The position numbers and the translations under genes are program-made. Positions 8,023 through 17,240 of a stretch of DNA of 57,600 nucleotides are shown one piece after another (the stretch's first letter is position 1; every line of letters begins with the position of its first letter). The DNA comes from Phocaeicola sp. (lineage in GTDB: Bacteria; Bacteroidota; Bacteroidia; Bacteroidales; Bacteroidaceae). Below the pieces are notes generated by a model that made no database searches, was not told the DNA's origin, and was given only the letters and a program-made list of their open reading frames with translations. Location of the stretch: the NCBI GenBank assembly GCA_020026175.1, contig JAHHQV010000011.1, forward strand, positions 1 through 57,600, written 5' to 3'.

Positions 8023-8742
8023 ATGATTGATATTATACCTGCAATAGACATTATAGACGGGAAATGTGTACGGTTGTCACAGGGTGACTATAATTCGAAA
8101 AAGATATATAACGAAAATCCTGTAGAAGTAGCAAAGGAATTTGAGGCTCATGGAGTGAGAAGACTGCATGTAGTAGACCTTGACGGAGCTGCATCGCATC
8201 ATATTATCAACTATAGAGTCCTGGACCAACTGGCAAGCCGCACTTCTCTTATAATCGACTTTGGAGGAGGTATCAAATCGGACGAAGACCTTGTAATAGC
8301 TTTCGACAACGGAGCTCAAATGGTTACATTGGGAAGTATCGCCGTAAAAAATCCTGAACTGACAATAAAATGGATGGACATGTACGGACAGGAGAAAATA
8401 ATTCTTGGTGCAGATGTGAAAGACAGGAAGATTGCCATAAACGGATGGAAAGAGGAAAGCGGAATAGAACTTGATGACTTCTTGCAAAAATATATCGAAA
8501 AAGGAATGACAAAAGTTCTTTGCACCGATATAAGCAAGGACGGGATGATGGAAGGACCTTCTATTGATTTGTATAAAGATATAATGAAAGTACACCCCGA
8601 CATGTATCTTATAGCAAGCGGGGGCGTAAGTTCTATAGACGATCTTTACAAACTGGAAGAAGCAAATATCTCTGCCGTAGTATTCGGCAAGGCCATATAT
8701 GAAGGGAAAATCAAATTGAGTGATTTATACAGTTTTTTCTGA
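8023..8742 (+). CDS. hisA: ProFAR isomerase HisA
   Basis: HisA catalyses the Amadori isomerisation of ProFAR to PRFAR, the step before HisHF. The 239-aa TIM barrel shows both half-barrel phosphate sites. The N-terminal catalytic aspartate is in IPAIDIIDGKCVRL, the second aspartate is in CTDISKDGMMEGP, and the phosphate loops are FGGGIKS and ASGGVSS. It sits 22 nt after hisH and 24 nt before hisF, so it is co-transcribed with them. Confidence 0.97.
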   Translation: MIDIIPAIDIIDGKCVRLSQGDYNSKKIYNENPVEVAKEFEAHGVRRLHVVDLDGAASHHIINYRVLDQLASRTSLIIDFGGGIKSDEDLVIAFDNGAQMVTLGSIAVKNPELTIKWMDMYGQEKIILGADVKDRKIAINGWKEESGIELDDFLQKYIEKGMTKVLCTDISKDGMMEGPSIDLYKDIMKVHPDMYLIASGGVSSIDDLYKLEEANISAVVFGKAIYEGKIKLSDLYSFF

Positions 8743-8766
8743 TAACCGAATGAATACAAACGAATT

Positions 8767-9522
8767 ATGCTGGCAAAAAGAATAATACCATGTCTTGATA
8801 TTAAAGACGGACAAACTGTAAAGGGTACGAATTTTATTAATCTGAGACAGGCAGGAGATCCTGTAGAACTCGGTAAGGCTTATAGCGAACAGGGAGCCGA
8901 CGAACTTGTATATCTTGACATCACAGCAAGTCATGAAGGAAGAAAGACATTTGCCGACCTTGTAAAGAGAATTGCAGCACAAATAAATATCCCATTCACT
9001 GTAGGAGGTGGAATAAATGAACTGAAGGATGTAGACAGACTGCTCTGTGCCGGAGCCGATAAGGTGTCGATTAACTCATCTGCCATAAAGAACCCTTCGC
9101 TGATAGACGACATTGCAAAACATTTCGGCTCGCAAGTGTGTGTGGTTGCCATAGATGCAAGATACACACAGGCAGGATGGAAATGTTATCTTAATGGAGG
9201 AAGGGTGAAAACCGACAAATATCTGTTTGAATGGGCCAAAGAGGTGAATGAACGCGGTGCTGGTGAAATTCTATTCACAAGCATGAACCACGACGGAGTG
9301 AAAACAGGATATGCCAACAAAGCACTGGCACATCTGAGTGAAATAACAAGGATACCTGTAATAGCTTCGGGAGGTGCCGGGAAAATGGAACACTTCAGAG
9401 ATGCCTTTACAATAGGAAAAGCCGATGCCGCACTGGCTGCCAGCGTGTTTCATTTCGGGGAAATACCTATTATGGAACTAAAAGCATACCTGAAAAATGA
9501 AGGTGTAAGTGTAAGAATCTAA
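8767..9522 (+). CDS. hisF: Imidazole glycerol phosphate synthase, cyclase subunit
   Basis: HisF is the cyclase half of the synthase and uses ammonia channelled from HisH. The 251-aa barrel begins MLAKRIIPCLDIKDGQTVKG, containing the catalytic aspartate D11 of the family. The second aspartate is in LFTSMNHDGVKTGYA, where most family members have a TSMD sequence. Phosphate-binding loops are VGGGIN and ASGGAGK. Genes for both subunits lie in the same operon with hisA between them. The Asn where TSMD is usual is a conservative variation worth noting; the following HDG aspartate is kept. Confidence 0.97.
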   Translation: MLAKRIIPCLDIKDGQTVKGTNFINLRQAGDPVELGKAYSEQGADELVYLDITASHEGRKTFADLVKRIAAQINIPFTVGGGINELKDVDRLLCAGADKVSINSSAIKNPSLIDDIAKHFGSQVCVVAIDARYTQAGWKCYLNGGRVKTDKYLFEWAKEVNERGAGEILFTSMNHDGVKTGYANKALAHLSEITRIPVIASGGAGKMEHFRDAFTIGKADAALAASVFHFGEIPIMELKAYLKNEGVSVRI

Positions 9523-9571
9523 CTGACATCATTAAATACAGAAATATCATCAATTTTAAATATCAACAATC

Positions 9572-10183
9572 ATGGAATTGGATTTTGATAAAATGAACGG
9601 ACTGGTTCCGGCTATCATTCAAGATAATTATACACAAAAGGTTTTGATGCTTGGATTCATGAATGAAGAAGCATATAAAAAAACCATAGAGACAGGAAAG
9701 GTTACTTTCTTCAGCCGTACAAAAAACAGACTATGGACCAAAGGTGAAGAAAGCGGAAACTTCCTGAATGTAGTATCAATAAAAGCCGACTGCGACAACG
9801 ATACCCTTCTCATTATGGCAAATCCTACAGGCCCTGTTTGCCATACGGGCACTGACACTTGCTGGGAAGACAAGAACGAACAAGACATCATGTTCTTAAA
9901 AGAACTTCAGGATTTCATCTGCAAACGTCATGAAGAAATGCCTGAAAAATCGTACACCACAAGCCTGTTTCAGTCTGGAGTAAACAAAATGGCACAGAAA
10001 GTAGGCGAAGAAGCTGTAGAGACTGTTATAGAAGCATGTAATGGTACTGATGAGAGACTTATTTATGAGGGGGCAGACCTTCTGTATCATCTCATAGTAT
10101 TGCTTACTTCAAAAGGATACAGAATTGAGGATTTGGCAAGAGAACTTAAAGAACGTCATAGCGAAACATGGAAGAAACACTGA
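9572..10183 (+). CDS. hisIE: Bifunctional phosphoribosyl-AMP cyclohydrolase / phosphoribosyl-ATP pyrophosphohydrolase
   Basis: This fusion carries out steps 2 and 3 of histidine synthesis. Residues about 1-100 are the HisI cyclohydrolase, with the zinc-binding stretch DCDNDTLL and CHTGTDTCW. Residues about 110-203 are the HisE pyrophosphohydrolase helical domain, with KVGEEAVETVIEA and the acidic EGADLLYHL. The 203-aa length is normal for the fused form. The last 16 nt overlap the start of the next gene, an ABC ATPase in a different frame, which suggests translational coupling. Confidence 0.97.
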   Translation: MELDFDKMNGLVPAIIQDNYTQKVLMLGFMNEEAYKKTIETGKVTFFSRTKNRLWTKGEESGNFLNVVSIKADCDNDTLLIMANPTGPVCHTGTDTCWEDKNEQDIMFLKELQDFICKRHEEMPEKSYTTSLFQSGVNKMAQKVGEEAVETVIEACNGTDERLIYEGADLLYHLIVLLTSKGYRIEDLARELKERHSETWKKH

Positions 10184-10845
10184 TAAAATACAGTAACGTA
10201 AGCATTAGACAACAAGAACACGAAATTCTTGAGGATATAAATTTCGACATTGCTTCGGGTGAATTCGTATATCTGATAGGGAAAGTGGGCAGCGGAAAGT
10301 CTACATTCCTAAAGTCACTGTATGCAGAACTTGGAGTAAATGGTGGCGAAGCTACTGTTCTAGGGTATGACATGCACAAGATAAAGAACAAGCAAATACC
10401 TGAACTGAGAAGAAGAATAGGTATAGTATTCCAGGATTTTCAGTTGCTGACCGACCGCACTGTAAAAGATAATCTGGAATTTGTGCTGAAAGCTACAGGA
10501 TGGAAAAACAAAAGAGACATTGAAGTGAGAATAGCGGAAGTGCTTGAACAGGTAGGCATGGGAAGCAAAGGGTATAAAATGCCGAATGAACTGTCGGGGG
10601 GAGAACAGCAACGCATTGTAATAGCAAGAGCTATACTGAACAAACCGGAACTGATTTTAGCCGATGAACCTACAGGCAATCTTGACGTTGAGACCGGCAG
10701 AAAAATAGTAGAACTGCTGAAGAGCATATGCTCACAAGGCTCGGCAATAATAATGACCACACACAACATGAATCTGCTGACCGAATATCCTAGTAAAATA
10801 TACAAATGTGAATCGCATAAGCTTACCGAACTGCTGAATTCATAA
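10168..10845 (+). CDS. ftsE: FtsE-type ABC transporter ATP-binding protein
   Basis: This is a 225-aa single ABC ATPase of the FtsE/LolD/MacB class. It has Walker A (GKVGSGKSTFL), the Q-loop (VFQDFQLL), the signature (LSGGEQQRIVIARAI), Walker B (LILADEPTGNLD) and the H-loop (TTHN). FtsE works with FtsX at the division site to control peptidoglycan hydrolases. No ftsX is adjacent here, but in Bacteroidetes the two are often apart. Assignment as FtsE rather than LolD rests on overall resemblance. The start overlaps hisIE by 16 nt, so expression is probably tied to the his operon. Confidence 0.82.
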   Translation: MEETLIKYSNVSIRQQEHEILEDINFDIASGEFVYLIGKVGSGKSTFLKSLYAELGVNGGEATVLGYDMHKIKNKQIPELRRRIGIVFQDFQLLTDRTVKDNLEFVLKATGWKNKRDIEVRIAEVLEQVGMGSKGYKMPNELSGGEQQRIVIARAILNKPELILADEPTGNLDVETGRKIVELLKSICSQGSAIIMTTHNMNLLTEYPSKIYKCESHKLTELLNS

Positions 10846-10904
10846 TTTTAGCAAATAGTAAAACAAAAAGACTATCAAACCAAAAAGAAATAAATTTTTA
10901 TTTA

Positions 10905-10912
10905 TATCTTTG
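10905..10912 (+). promoter_or_regulatory. Predicted lysC promoter
   Basis: TATCTTTG is a perfect -7 box 47 nt before the lysC ATG. Just downstream, in the expected leader at 10915-10930, AATCT and AGATT form a short inverted repeat around GATATT. This could be a small hairpin or operator. No lysine riboswitch fold is evident. Confidence 0.6.
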
Positions 10913-10959
10913 CAATCTGATATTAGATTAGTAACAAATAATTAAATTCGAAACGTAAA

Positions 10960-12279
10960 ATGAAGGTTTTAAAGTTTGGAGGAACATCAGTTGGTTCTGC
11001 ACAAAGAATGAAAGATGTTGCCAAATTGATTTCTGACGGAGAGCAGAAAATAGTAGTACTGTCTGCAATGTCTGGTACAACTAACACATTAGTTGAAATT
11101 TCGGATTATCTGTACAAGAAAAATCCAGAAGGCGCAAATGAAATCATCAATAAGCTGGAAGCTAAATATAAACAGCATATAGATGAACTATATTCCACAG
11201 AAGAATATAAACAGAAGACTTTGGATCTTGTAAAATCTGTATTCGATTATATTCGTACATATACCAAAGATATATTTACTTTGTTTGAAGAAAAAGTAAT
11301 CCTTGCACAGGGAGAAATCATTTCTACAAACATGGTTACAAACTATCTTTGCGAACAGGGTGTGAAAGCTGTACTTATACCTGCACTTGAATATATGCGT
11401 ACTGATAAAAACAGTGAGCCAGACCTTACATACATCCGCGAGAAACTTGCTCTACAGCTTGAAGCCAATCCGGGATATGAAACTTATATCACTCAGGGAT
11501 ATATATGCCGAAATGCTTATGGCGAGATAGACAACCTTCAGAGAGGTGGAAGCGACTATACTGCATCGCTTATAGGTGCTGCCGTTAACGCTTCTGAAAT
11601 ACAGATTTGGACAGACATTGACGGTATGCACGACAATGACCCGAGAATTGTAGAAAAGACTTCTCCGGTACGTCACCTGCATTTTGAAGAAGCTGCAGAA
11701 CTGGCTTACTTCGGAGCAAAAATACTACATCCTACATGTGTGCAGCCTGCCAAGTATGCAAACATTCCTGTGAGACTTCTTAACACAATGGAACCAACGG
11801 CTCCTGGTACTCTTATCTCTAATGAAACAGAAAAGAGCAAGATAAAAGCTGTAGCTGCCAAAGAAAACATTACAGCCATAAAAATAAAGTCAAGCCGTAT
11901 GTTGCTGACTCACGGATTCTTGCGTAAGGTATTTGAAATATTTGAAAGCTACCAAACTGCAATCGACATGGTTTGTACTTCGGAAGTAGGTGTATCTATG
12001 TCGATAGACAATACAAAACACCTGAACGAAATAGTTGATGACCTGAAGAAATACGGTACTGTAACCGTAGACAAGGATATGTGTATCATCTGCGTTGTAG
12101 GTGACTTGGAATGGGAAAACGTAGGATTCGAATCGAAAGCTCTTGAAGCTATGAAGGAGGTTCCTGTACGTATGATTTCTTATGGTGGAAGCAACTATAA
12201 CATTTCATTCCTTATCCGCGAACAGGATAAGAAAAAAGCTTTACAGGCTCTGAGCAATGTTCTGTTCTACAACAAGTAA
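10960..12279 (+). CDS. lysC: Aspartate kinase
   Basis: The enzyme phosphorylates L-aspartate, the entry step to lysine, threonine and methionine. The 439-aa protein is monofunctional, with no homoserine dehydrogenase domain. The kinase domain begins MKVLKFGGTSVGSAQRM and carries LQRGGSDYTASLIGAA and WTDIDGMHDNDPRI. The C-terminal part from about residue 300 has two ACT-type regulatory regions (AIKIKSSRMLLTHGFL, CIICVVGDLEW), so feedback inhibition is expected. lysA, the last gene of the lysine branch, follows after a hairpin. Confidence 0.96.
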   Translation: MKVLKFGGTSVGSAQRMKDVAKLISDGEQKIVVLSAMSGTTNTLVEISDYLYKKNPEGANEIINKLEAKYKQHIDELYSTEEYKQKTLDLVKSVFDYIRTYTKDIFTLFEEKVILAQGEIISTNMVTNYLCEQGVKAVLIPALEYMRTDKNSEPDLTYIREKLALQLEANPGYETYITQGYICRNAYGEIDNLQRGGSDYTASLIGAAVNASEIQIWTDIDGMHDNDPRIVEKTSPVRHLHFEEAAELAYFGAKILHPTCVQPAKYANIPVRLLNTMEPTAPGTLISNETEKSKIKAVAAKENITAIKIKSSRMLLTHGFLRKVFEIFESYQTAIDMVCTSEVGVSMSIDNTKHLNEIVDDLKKYGTVTVDKDMCIICVVGDLEWENVGFESKALEAMKEVPVRMISYGGSNYNISFLIREQDKKKALQALSNVLFYNK

Positions 12280-12296
12280 TCTATGACTTAAAATAA

Positions 12297-12348
12297 AAGC
12301 GGATGAAAAGGGGTATTATATCTTCCTTGTCATTCGCTTATTTTTTTT
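12297..12348 (+). terminator. Hairpin between lysC and lysA (terminator or attenuator)
   Basis: An imperfect 15-bp stem (12297-12311 with 12325-12339) is followed by eight T (12341-12348), an intrinsic-terminator shape. It lies only 20 nt before the lysA ATG, so lysA is either read through at reduced level or has its own promoter inside this gap. I see no clear -7 box here. Confidence 0.65.
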
Positions 12349-12367
12349 ATTATAAAACAGTTTTTTT

Positions 12368-13528
12368 ATGAAAGGACAATTCCCTATCAACAAATTCAGC
12401 GAACTTGAAACCCCATTCTACTATTATGATACTAACCTGCTCCGTGACACTCTTCAGTCTATAAAGAATGAAAGCGGAAAATACAACAAATTTTGTGTGC
12501 ATTATGCAGTAAAAGCCAATGCTAACCCTAAAGTGTTGAGCATCATACGCGAAAGCGGACTTGGCGCAGACTGTGTAAGTGGAGGAGAAATTAAAGCTGC
12601 AATAAAAGCCGGATTCCCTGCAAGCAAAATTGTATATGCTGGAGTAGGCAAAACCGACTGGGAAATAAATCTCGGACTGGATTATGATATTTTCTGCTTC
12701 AACGTAGAATCAATACCCGAACTGGAAGTTATAAACGAACTAGCAGCCCAAAAGGGGAAAATTGCAAGGGTGGCATTCAGAATCAATCCTGATGTAGGAG
12801 CGCACACACATGCCAACATAACTACAGGACTGGCTGAAAACAAATTTGGCATAAGCATGCAGGACATGGACAAAGTAATAGACAGTGCCTTGAAAATGAA
12901 TAATGTAAAATTTGTAGGACTTCATTTCCATATCGGTTCACAAATTCTTGATATGGGCGACTTCGTTGCTCTATGCAATAGGGTGAACGAACTTCAAGAA
13001 AAGCTGTTTGCCAGACAAATCATTGTAGAACACATCAATGTAGGTGGAGGACTTGGCATTGATTATGCTCATCCTAATCGCCAGCCTATACCTAACTTTG
13101 AAGAATATTTCAAGACATATCACAAGCACCTTCATCTGCGTCCTCAGCAGACTCTGCATTTTGAACTGGGACGTGCCGTAGTGGGACAATGTGGAAGCTT
13201 GATTACCAAAGTAACTTACATCAAACAGGGAACAAACAAACAGTTTGTCATTGTTGACGGAGGTATGACAGATTTGATACGTCCTGCTTTATATCAGGCA
13301 TATCACAAAATAGAAAACATAACATCGGAAGAACCAATCGAGTCGTATGACATTGTAGGACCTATCTGTGAATCATCGGATGTTTTCGGCAAAGCTATAG
13401 ATATAAACAAAGCTAAAAGAGGAGACTTGATTGCACTTCGCTCTGCCGGTGCATATGGCGAGATAATGGCTTCTGCATACAATTGTAGAGCTTTACCTAA
13501 AGGATATGTATCCGATGAGCTAATATAA
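12368..13528 (+). CDS. lysA: Diaminopimelate decarboxylase
   Basis: LysA decarboxylates meso-diaminopimelate to L-lysine using PLP. The 386-aa protein is a fold type III enzyme. The PLP lysine lies in HYAVKANANPKVL, phosphate-binding glycines in NVGGGLGIDY, the substrate site in ELGRAVVGQCGSL, and the C-terminal catalytic cysteine in GPICESSDVFGK. Together with lysC upstream and dapL at 27793, the window covers the first, the aminotransferase and the last steps of the lysine pathway. Confidence 0.96.
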   Translation: MKGQFPINKFSELETPFYYYDTNLLRDTLQSIKNESGKYNKFCVHYAVKANANPKVLSIIRESGLGADCVSGGEIKAAIKAGFPASKIVYAGVGKTDWEINLGLDYDIFCFNVESIPELEVINELAAQKGKIARVAFRINPDVGAHTHANITTGLAENKFGISMQDMDKVIDSALKMNNVKFVGLHFHIGSQILDMGDFVALCNRVNELQEKLFARQIIVEHINVGGGLGIDYAHPNRQPIPNFEEYFKTYHKHLHLRPQQTLHFELGRAVVGQCGSLITKVTYIKQGTNKQFVIVDGGMTDLIRPALYQAYHKIENITSEEPIESYDIVGPICESSDVFGKAIDINKAKRGDLIALRSAGAYGEIMASAYNCRALPKGYVSDELI

Positions 13529-13571
13529 AAAACGGCTATAATAGGAAACAATATATCGACGATAAAAATAA

Positions 13572-13620
13572 AAAGACTCCTTAGGCTATTACAAATATGG
13601 CTGAAGGAGTCTTTCTTTTT
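13572..13620 (+). terminator. Terminator downstream of lysA
   Basis: An 11-bp perfect stem AAAGACTCCTT / AAGGAGTCTTT (13572-13582 with 13604-13614) is followed by CTTTTT. Confidence 0.85.
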
Positions 13621-13632
13621 AATTTTTTGGAC

Positions 13633-13640
13633 TAATTTTG
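13633..13640 (+). promoter_or_regulatory. Predicted promoter of the glycosyltransferase gene
   Basis: TAATTTTG fits TAnnTTTG and lies just past the lysA terminator, 36 nt before the next ATG. Confidence 0.55.
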
Positions 13641-13676
13641 CATGACAATAAAAAAACAATTTAGTTATTAAAAGAT

Positions 13677-14837
13677 ATGCAACACATAGATTTCACATCG
13701 GTTTCGTCAGTTACACTGGTTCTGGCTCTCTTATTGCTAATAATACAACTATACTATTTTCTGGGTATATACAGCAGACTACATAAGTGCAGCAAGAAAC
13801 AAAACAAGTTTCCTGACAACATTAACTGTCCACCACTATCGGTAATCATCGTCACAAAAGATTCGGCTACTGCCCTAAAAGAGAACCTTCCTTTAATATT
13901 AGAACAGGATTATCCTGATTTTGAAGTAATAGTAGTAAATGACGAATCGGCCGGAGGAGACGAAGATATACTGAAAATCATAGAAACGAAATATCATAAT
14001 CTGTATCATACATTTATACCGAAATCTGCAAGATATATCAGCAGGAAGAAGCTTGGTGTGGCTATGGGACTGAAAGCAAGCAGATATGACTGGGTGGTAC
14101 TTACCGAACCATACTGCAAACCTGACAGCAAGAACTGGCTGAGAGACATGGCCCGAAACTTTGTTCCAGGAACAGATATTGTGTTGGGATACTGCAACTA
14201 CTCATCGTGCAAAGGTATGTTTGCAAAGCGTATAGTTTCGGACATGCTTATAAACAGTATGCGTTTTCTGGGAAGAGCTGCAAATGGAGCTACGTATATG
14301 GGAATGGGAAGAAACATGGCTTTCAGAAAAGAAGTCTACGAAACACATAAAGGTTTTGCGAAGCAGCTTCAATTACTGAGAGGTGAAGATGACTTGTTTA
14401 TCAATGAAATAGCCAATAAGGACAACACTAAGATAGCAGTTTCGACAGATAGTATAATGAGAATACCTGTACCAGAATATAAAAGAATATGGTATGGAGA
14501 AAAAGTAGGATATGAAGTTACGGGAAAACTTTATAAAGGAACTGCCAGAATATCCAACGGATTTGAAACAAGCACCGCTGTCTTGTTAAATATAACTGCC
14601 ATATCATGCATTGCATATAGTATCGTATCTAAAGACTGGATAACAGCCTCAGCAGCAGGATTCATCTTTGTATTAAGGCTATCAATCGTTATATTCACAC
14701 TGATAAAAAATGCCAAATCAATGGGAGAAAGTATAAGAGGTTACTTCTTTTTATATATTCTGCTACGTCCGATATACAGTCTAGAAATAAAGTGCAAATA
14801 TCTGATGCGTACCAAAGCAGATTACTTGAGAAAATAG
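13677..14837 (+). CDS. Membrane-anchored family 2 glycosyltransferase
   Basis: This 386-aa protein has an N-terminal membrane helix (about residues 10-32, VTLVLALLLLIIQLYYFLGI), then a GT-A domain. The domain opens with LSVIIVTKDSATALKENL and continues with FEVIVVNDESAGGDEDIL, where the acidic residues of the nucleotide-sugar site lie. A later segment, LLRGEDDLFINEIA, is the usual acceptor-side ED motif. Two or more C-terminal hydrophobic stretches follow (LLNITAISCIAYSIV, AAGFIFVLRLSIVIFTL). It probably transfers a sugar to a lipid-linked or cell-surface glycan. The exact substrate cannot be told. It is transcribed alone and is convergent with the next gene. Confidence 0.85.
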   Translation: MQHIDFTSVSSVTLVLALLLLIIQLYYFLGIYSRLHKCSKKQNKFPDNINCPPLSVIIVTKDSATALKENLPLILEQDYPDFEVIVVNDESAGGDEDILKIIETKYHNLYHTFIPKSARYISRKKLGVAMGLKASRYDWVVLTEPYCKPDSKNWLRDMARNFVPGTDIVLGYCNYSSCKGMFAKRIVSDMLINSMRFLGRAANGATYMGMGRNMAFRKEVYETHKGFAKQLQLLRGEDDLFINEIANKDNTKIAVSTDSIMRIPVPEYKRIWYGEKVGYEVTGKLYKGTARISNGFETSTAVLLNITAISCIAYSIVSKDWITASAAGFIFVLRLSIVIFTLIKNAKSMGESIRGYFFLYILLRPIYSLEIKCKYLMRTKADYLRK

Positions 14838-14844
14838 ATTAAAG

Positions 14845-17040
14845 CTATCTGTTGAACAATTCGAATGTAAACTTAAATCCTAAAGAAGTAAACTTTCCTC
14901 TCTCGTTGCCTATAAAGATGCCTGCATCAAAGATATGAGTGCCTATGCCATATCCCAATTCGAAGTAAGGATTGAGATATGGCATAAATAATATACCGCC
15001 ATATACCCTCTCCTTCTCTATGAACGAAAGAATCTTGCTTACAGGATATAATAATATAAAAGGAGATTCATAAGTTACATTGCACTTAAAATAATGACTC
15101 GACGCATTATACCATCTACTGTCAAGCATTTGGAATGTACCACCTATATCATCCCAACCTTCTGGGAGATTTGAATTGGTGAAGTTTACAAAATCAGCAA
15201 AATATACATCCTTTCGATTGAAAAAGAACCCGCATCCTGCATTATAGCTTATTGACTGCAAATTCCTTATCTTTATTTTCTGAATAGCTGCAACCTCCAG
15301 CCTCTCATATTCGGAAGAATTCTTGAAGGCCCTTAGACCTCTTTCATAATCGATTCTGAAAGTAGGATAATACGAGCCTACATTGACTTTTCTATTTCCA
15401 TTCATATAATAATACATTCCAGGAGTCCACTCCAACTTTATTCTTGGGGCAAAACTATTGTATTGCGAACGTACTCTAGATTCTATTTCAGGATTGCTCT
15501 TTGTATATCGCCAATGCATAGATATACCTGTCCAAAGACTAAACCCGTTTATTATCTCAAACTTATGTGACACATTCAGGTTTATATCCTTGAAATAGTC
15601 AAGACTAAGACCTTCAAACGACAAAGTGCTGTCTGGCATATCCTTCAGCTGATCGAGTACCACACTACTGTATATTCTCTTACCGTTACCTACATTAATC
15701 TCAAATTCTGCATTTTTCTTAGGATTGTATACATATTTTATATCCGCCTGAGCATAAAATTCTTTCTTTGTAAAATTATAACCTATCTGAGGAGTGATTT
15801 TCAGCAGTCTGCCATCATAGAACAACCTGTTATATTTAAATTCCTGACGATATGATATACCCTTTCTATGACTGTAGCTTATGAGAAGAGGATTTATCAG
15901 AGGAGAACATTTAACACTGCCCATCTTAGGCAAATCTATATCATATGAACTTATAAGTGCATCACCCAACTGTCCCCAAAAAACAAGGCTTTTCTTTTCT
16001 TTCTGTCTGTGCAACGAATCTTGTTTCTCGTAAATCTTGTTACGCTCAATCCTTATCAATCTGTCATTGTATAATGAATCTTCATATGCCGTCAATGGGA
16101 AAGGACGCAACTTTGAGAAAGAATCTAAATCAGTTATAAGTTTACTTGTATCGCAGGTAAGTGTATACGAATTTGACAGATTGTACTTTTCTTTCTTATC
16201 CTTTACATTAATTATTTCACCATCTTTTACCAGTTTCACTTCCGTATAATCTATCCATCCTGCATAAGACATGTGCATATTGTTGCCAAGAAACTTAAAA
16301 TCAGCATCAAAATCCAAATAACATGGAAGAAATTTTGTATTCGGCGTGTTCCCCATATTCATCTTAACCTTGAAAGTCAGCAATCCATATACTCCAGAAA
16401 ACTCAAACTCTGTGACAGACCAATCATCCACCGAAAGCCATAAATATCCGTCAATCAACTTTGTACTACGGAATTTAGGCTTTACCAATACTTTATAAAA
16501 GCTAGAACCGTTGATTGAAGCTATTGTATCTACCGAATAATTATAATGAATCCTGGAATGTTCGTGTAACGGAGAAAGAATACTACCTCCCATCAATGAC
16601 GACGAATATATATTGAACTTCATATAGTCCATAATATCGAAAATTTTCCCCTTATGGCTCTTGAAAGTTGTAGATATAGCCTTAATTTTTCTGTCGTAAA
16701 TAGAAGTTGCAGTATACTGCAACTCACTTATAGATTCATGTAAATATGTATTTATGCTGTCTTCCATACTGAACATCGACGGAACGTATTTCAATATCTT
16801 ATTTCTCTTGTTGATAGTAAATCTTCCTTTAAGATACAATACAGACTTGAAGCCATTGACCTGATGAGAATAAAACGAAGCATTGTCGTAAATCTTATAT
16901 AAAACTGAATCAGGAAGGGTATGCTTTTCAGGAAGAATAGAAATTATATTTTCTGCACTTCCTCTAAAAGATGCTATACCACTTAAGATAATTAAAAGCA
17001 TCAAGTTGATGAATATTTTCCTTGTACCTGTTACCAACAT
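14845..17040 (-). CDS. DUF5686-family outer-membrane protein
   Basis: The large Bacteroidetes-specific protein is predicted to have a signal peptide (KIFINLMLLIILSGIASFRGSA) and a long beta-rich C-terminal half likely to form an outer-membrane barrel. Family features include DGYLWLSVDDWSVTEFEFSG in the middle and the closing strand GKFTSLGFKFTFELFNR, which ends in an aromatic-rich sequence. The start at 17040 gives 731 aa and places the signal peptide at the N-terminus. An in-frame ATG at 17079 is possible. The N-terminal carboxypeptidase-regulatory-like domain that many family members carry is not seen here. Function unknown. Confidence 0.78.
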   Translation of the reverse strand: MLVTGTRKIFINLMLLIILSGIASFRGSAENIISILPEKHTLPDSVLYKIYDNASFYSHQVNGFKSVLYLKGRFTINKRNKILKYVPSMFSMEDSINTYLHESISELQYTATSIYDRKIKAISTTFKSHKGKIFDIMDYMKFNIYSSSLMGGSILSPLHEHSRIHYNYSVDTIASINGSSFYKVLVKPKFRSTKLIDGYLWLSVDDWSVTEFEFSGVYGLLTFKVKMNMGNTPNTKFLPCYLDFDADFKFLGNNMHMSYAGWIDYTEVKLVKDGEIINVKDKKEKYNLSNSYTLTCDTSKLITDLDSFSKLRPFPLTAYEDSLYNDRLIRIERNKIYEKQDSLHRQKEKKSLVFWGQLGDALISSYDIDLPKMGSVKCSPLINPLLISYSHRKGISYRQEFKYNRLFYDGRLLKITPQIGYNFTKKEFYAQADIKYVYNPKKNAEFEINVGNGKRIYSSVVLDQLKDMPDSTLSFEGLSLDYFKDINLNVSHKFEIINGFSLWTGISMHWRYTKSNPEIESRVRSQYNSFAPRIKLEWTPGMYYYMNGNRKVNVGSYYPTFRIDYERGLRAFKNSSEYERLEVAAIQKIKIRNLQSISYNAGCGFFFNRKDVYFADFVNFTNSNLPEGWDDIGGTFQMLDSRWYNASSHYFKCNVTYESPFILLYPVSKILSFIEKERVYGGILFMPYLNPYFELGYGIGTHIFDAGIFIGNERGKFTSLGFKFTFELFNR

Positions 17041-17204
17041 TTCAAGAGCAAATATAAGCAAAGGTAAGTCTAGAGCCAAAAGAAAACATTGTTTTCAACC
17101 CACAATTACATATAAAAAAAACATAAAGCATTATATTTGTCAATAAAAAACACAACTTGAATGTATTTTTTAGTCATAAAAAGTATATTATTAAAAAAAT
17201 ATGT

Positions 17205-17212
17205 TATCTTTG
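17205..17212 (+). promoter_or_regulatory. Predicted promoter of the Crp/Fnr gene
   Basis: TATCTTTG is a perfect -7 box 28 nt before the ATG at 17241. Its position rules against the longer in-frame start at 17157, which would lie upstream of the promoter. Confidence 0.65.
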
Positions 17213-17240
17213 TGATGAACAACACGTTTTTACAACATTT

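Noticed and set aside
10846..10959. Lysine riboswitch upstream of lysC
   Set aside because: The gap is only 114 nt, far shorter than the lysine aptamer plus expression platform, and lacks its conserved junctions.
17157..17240. N-terminal extension of the Crp/Fnr protein from an upstream ATG
   Set aside because: A perfect -7 box lies inside this extension, and the shorter start gives the normal family length.
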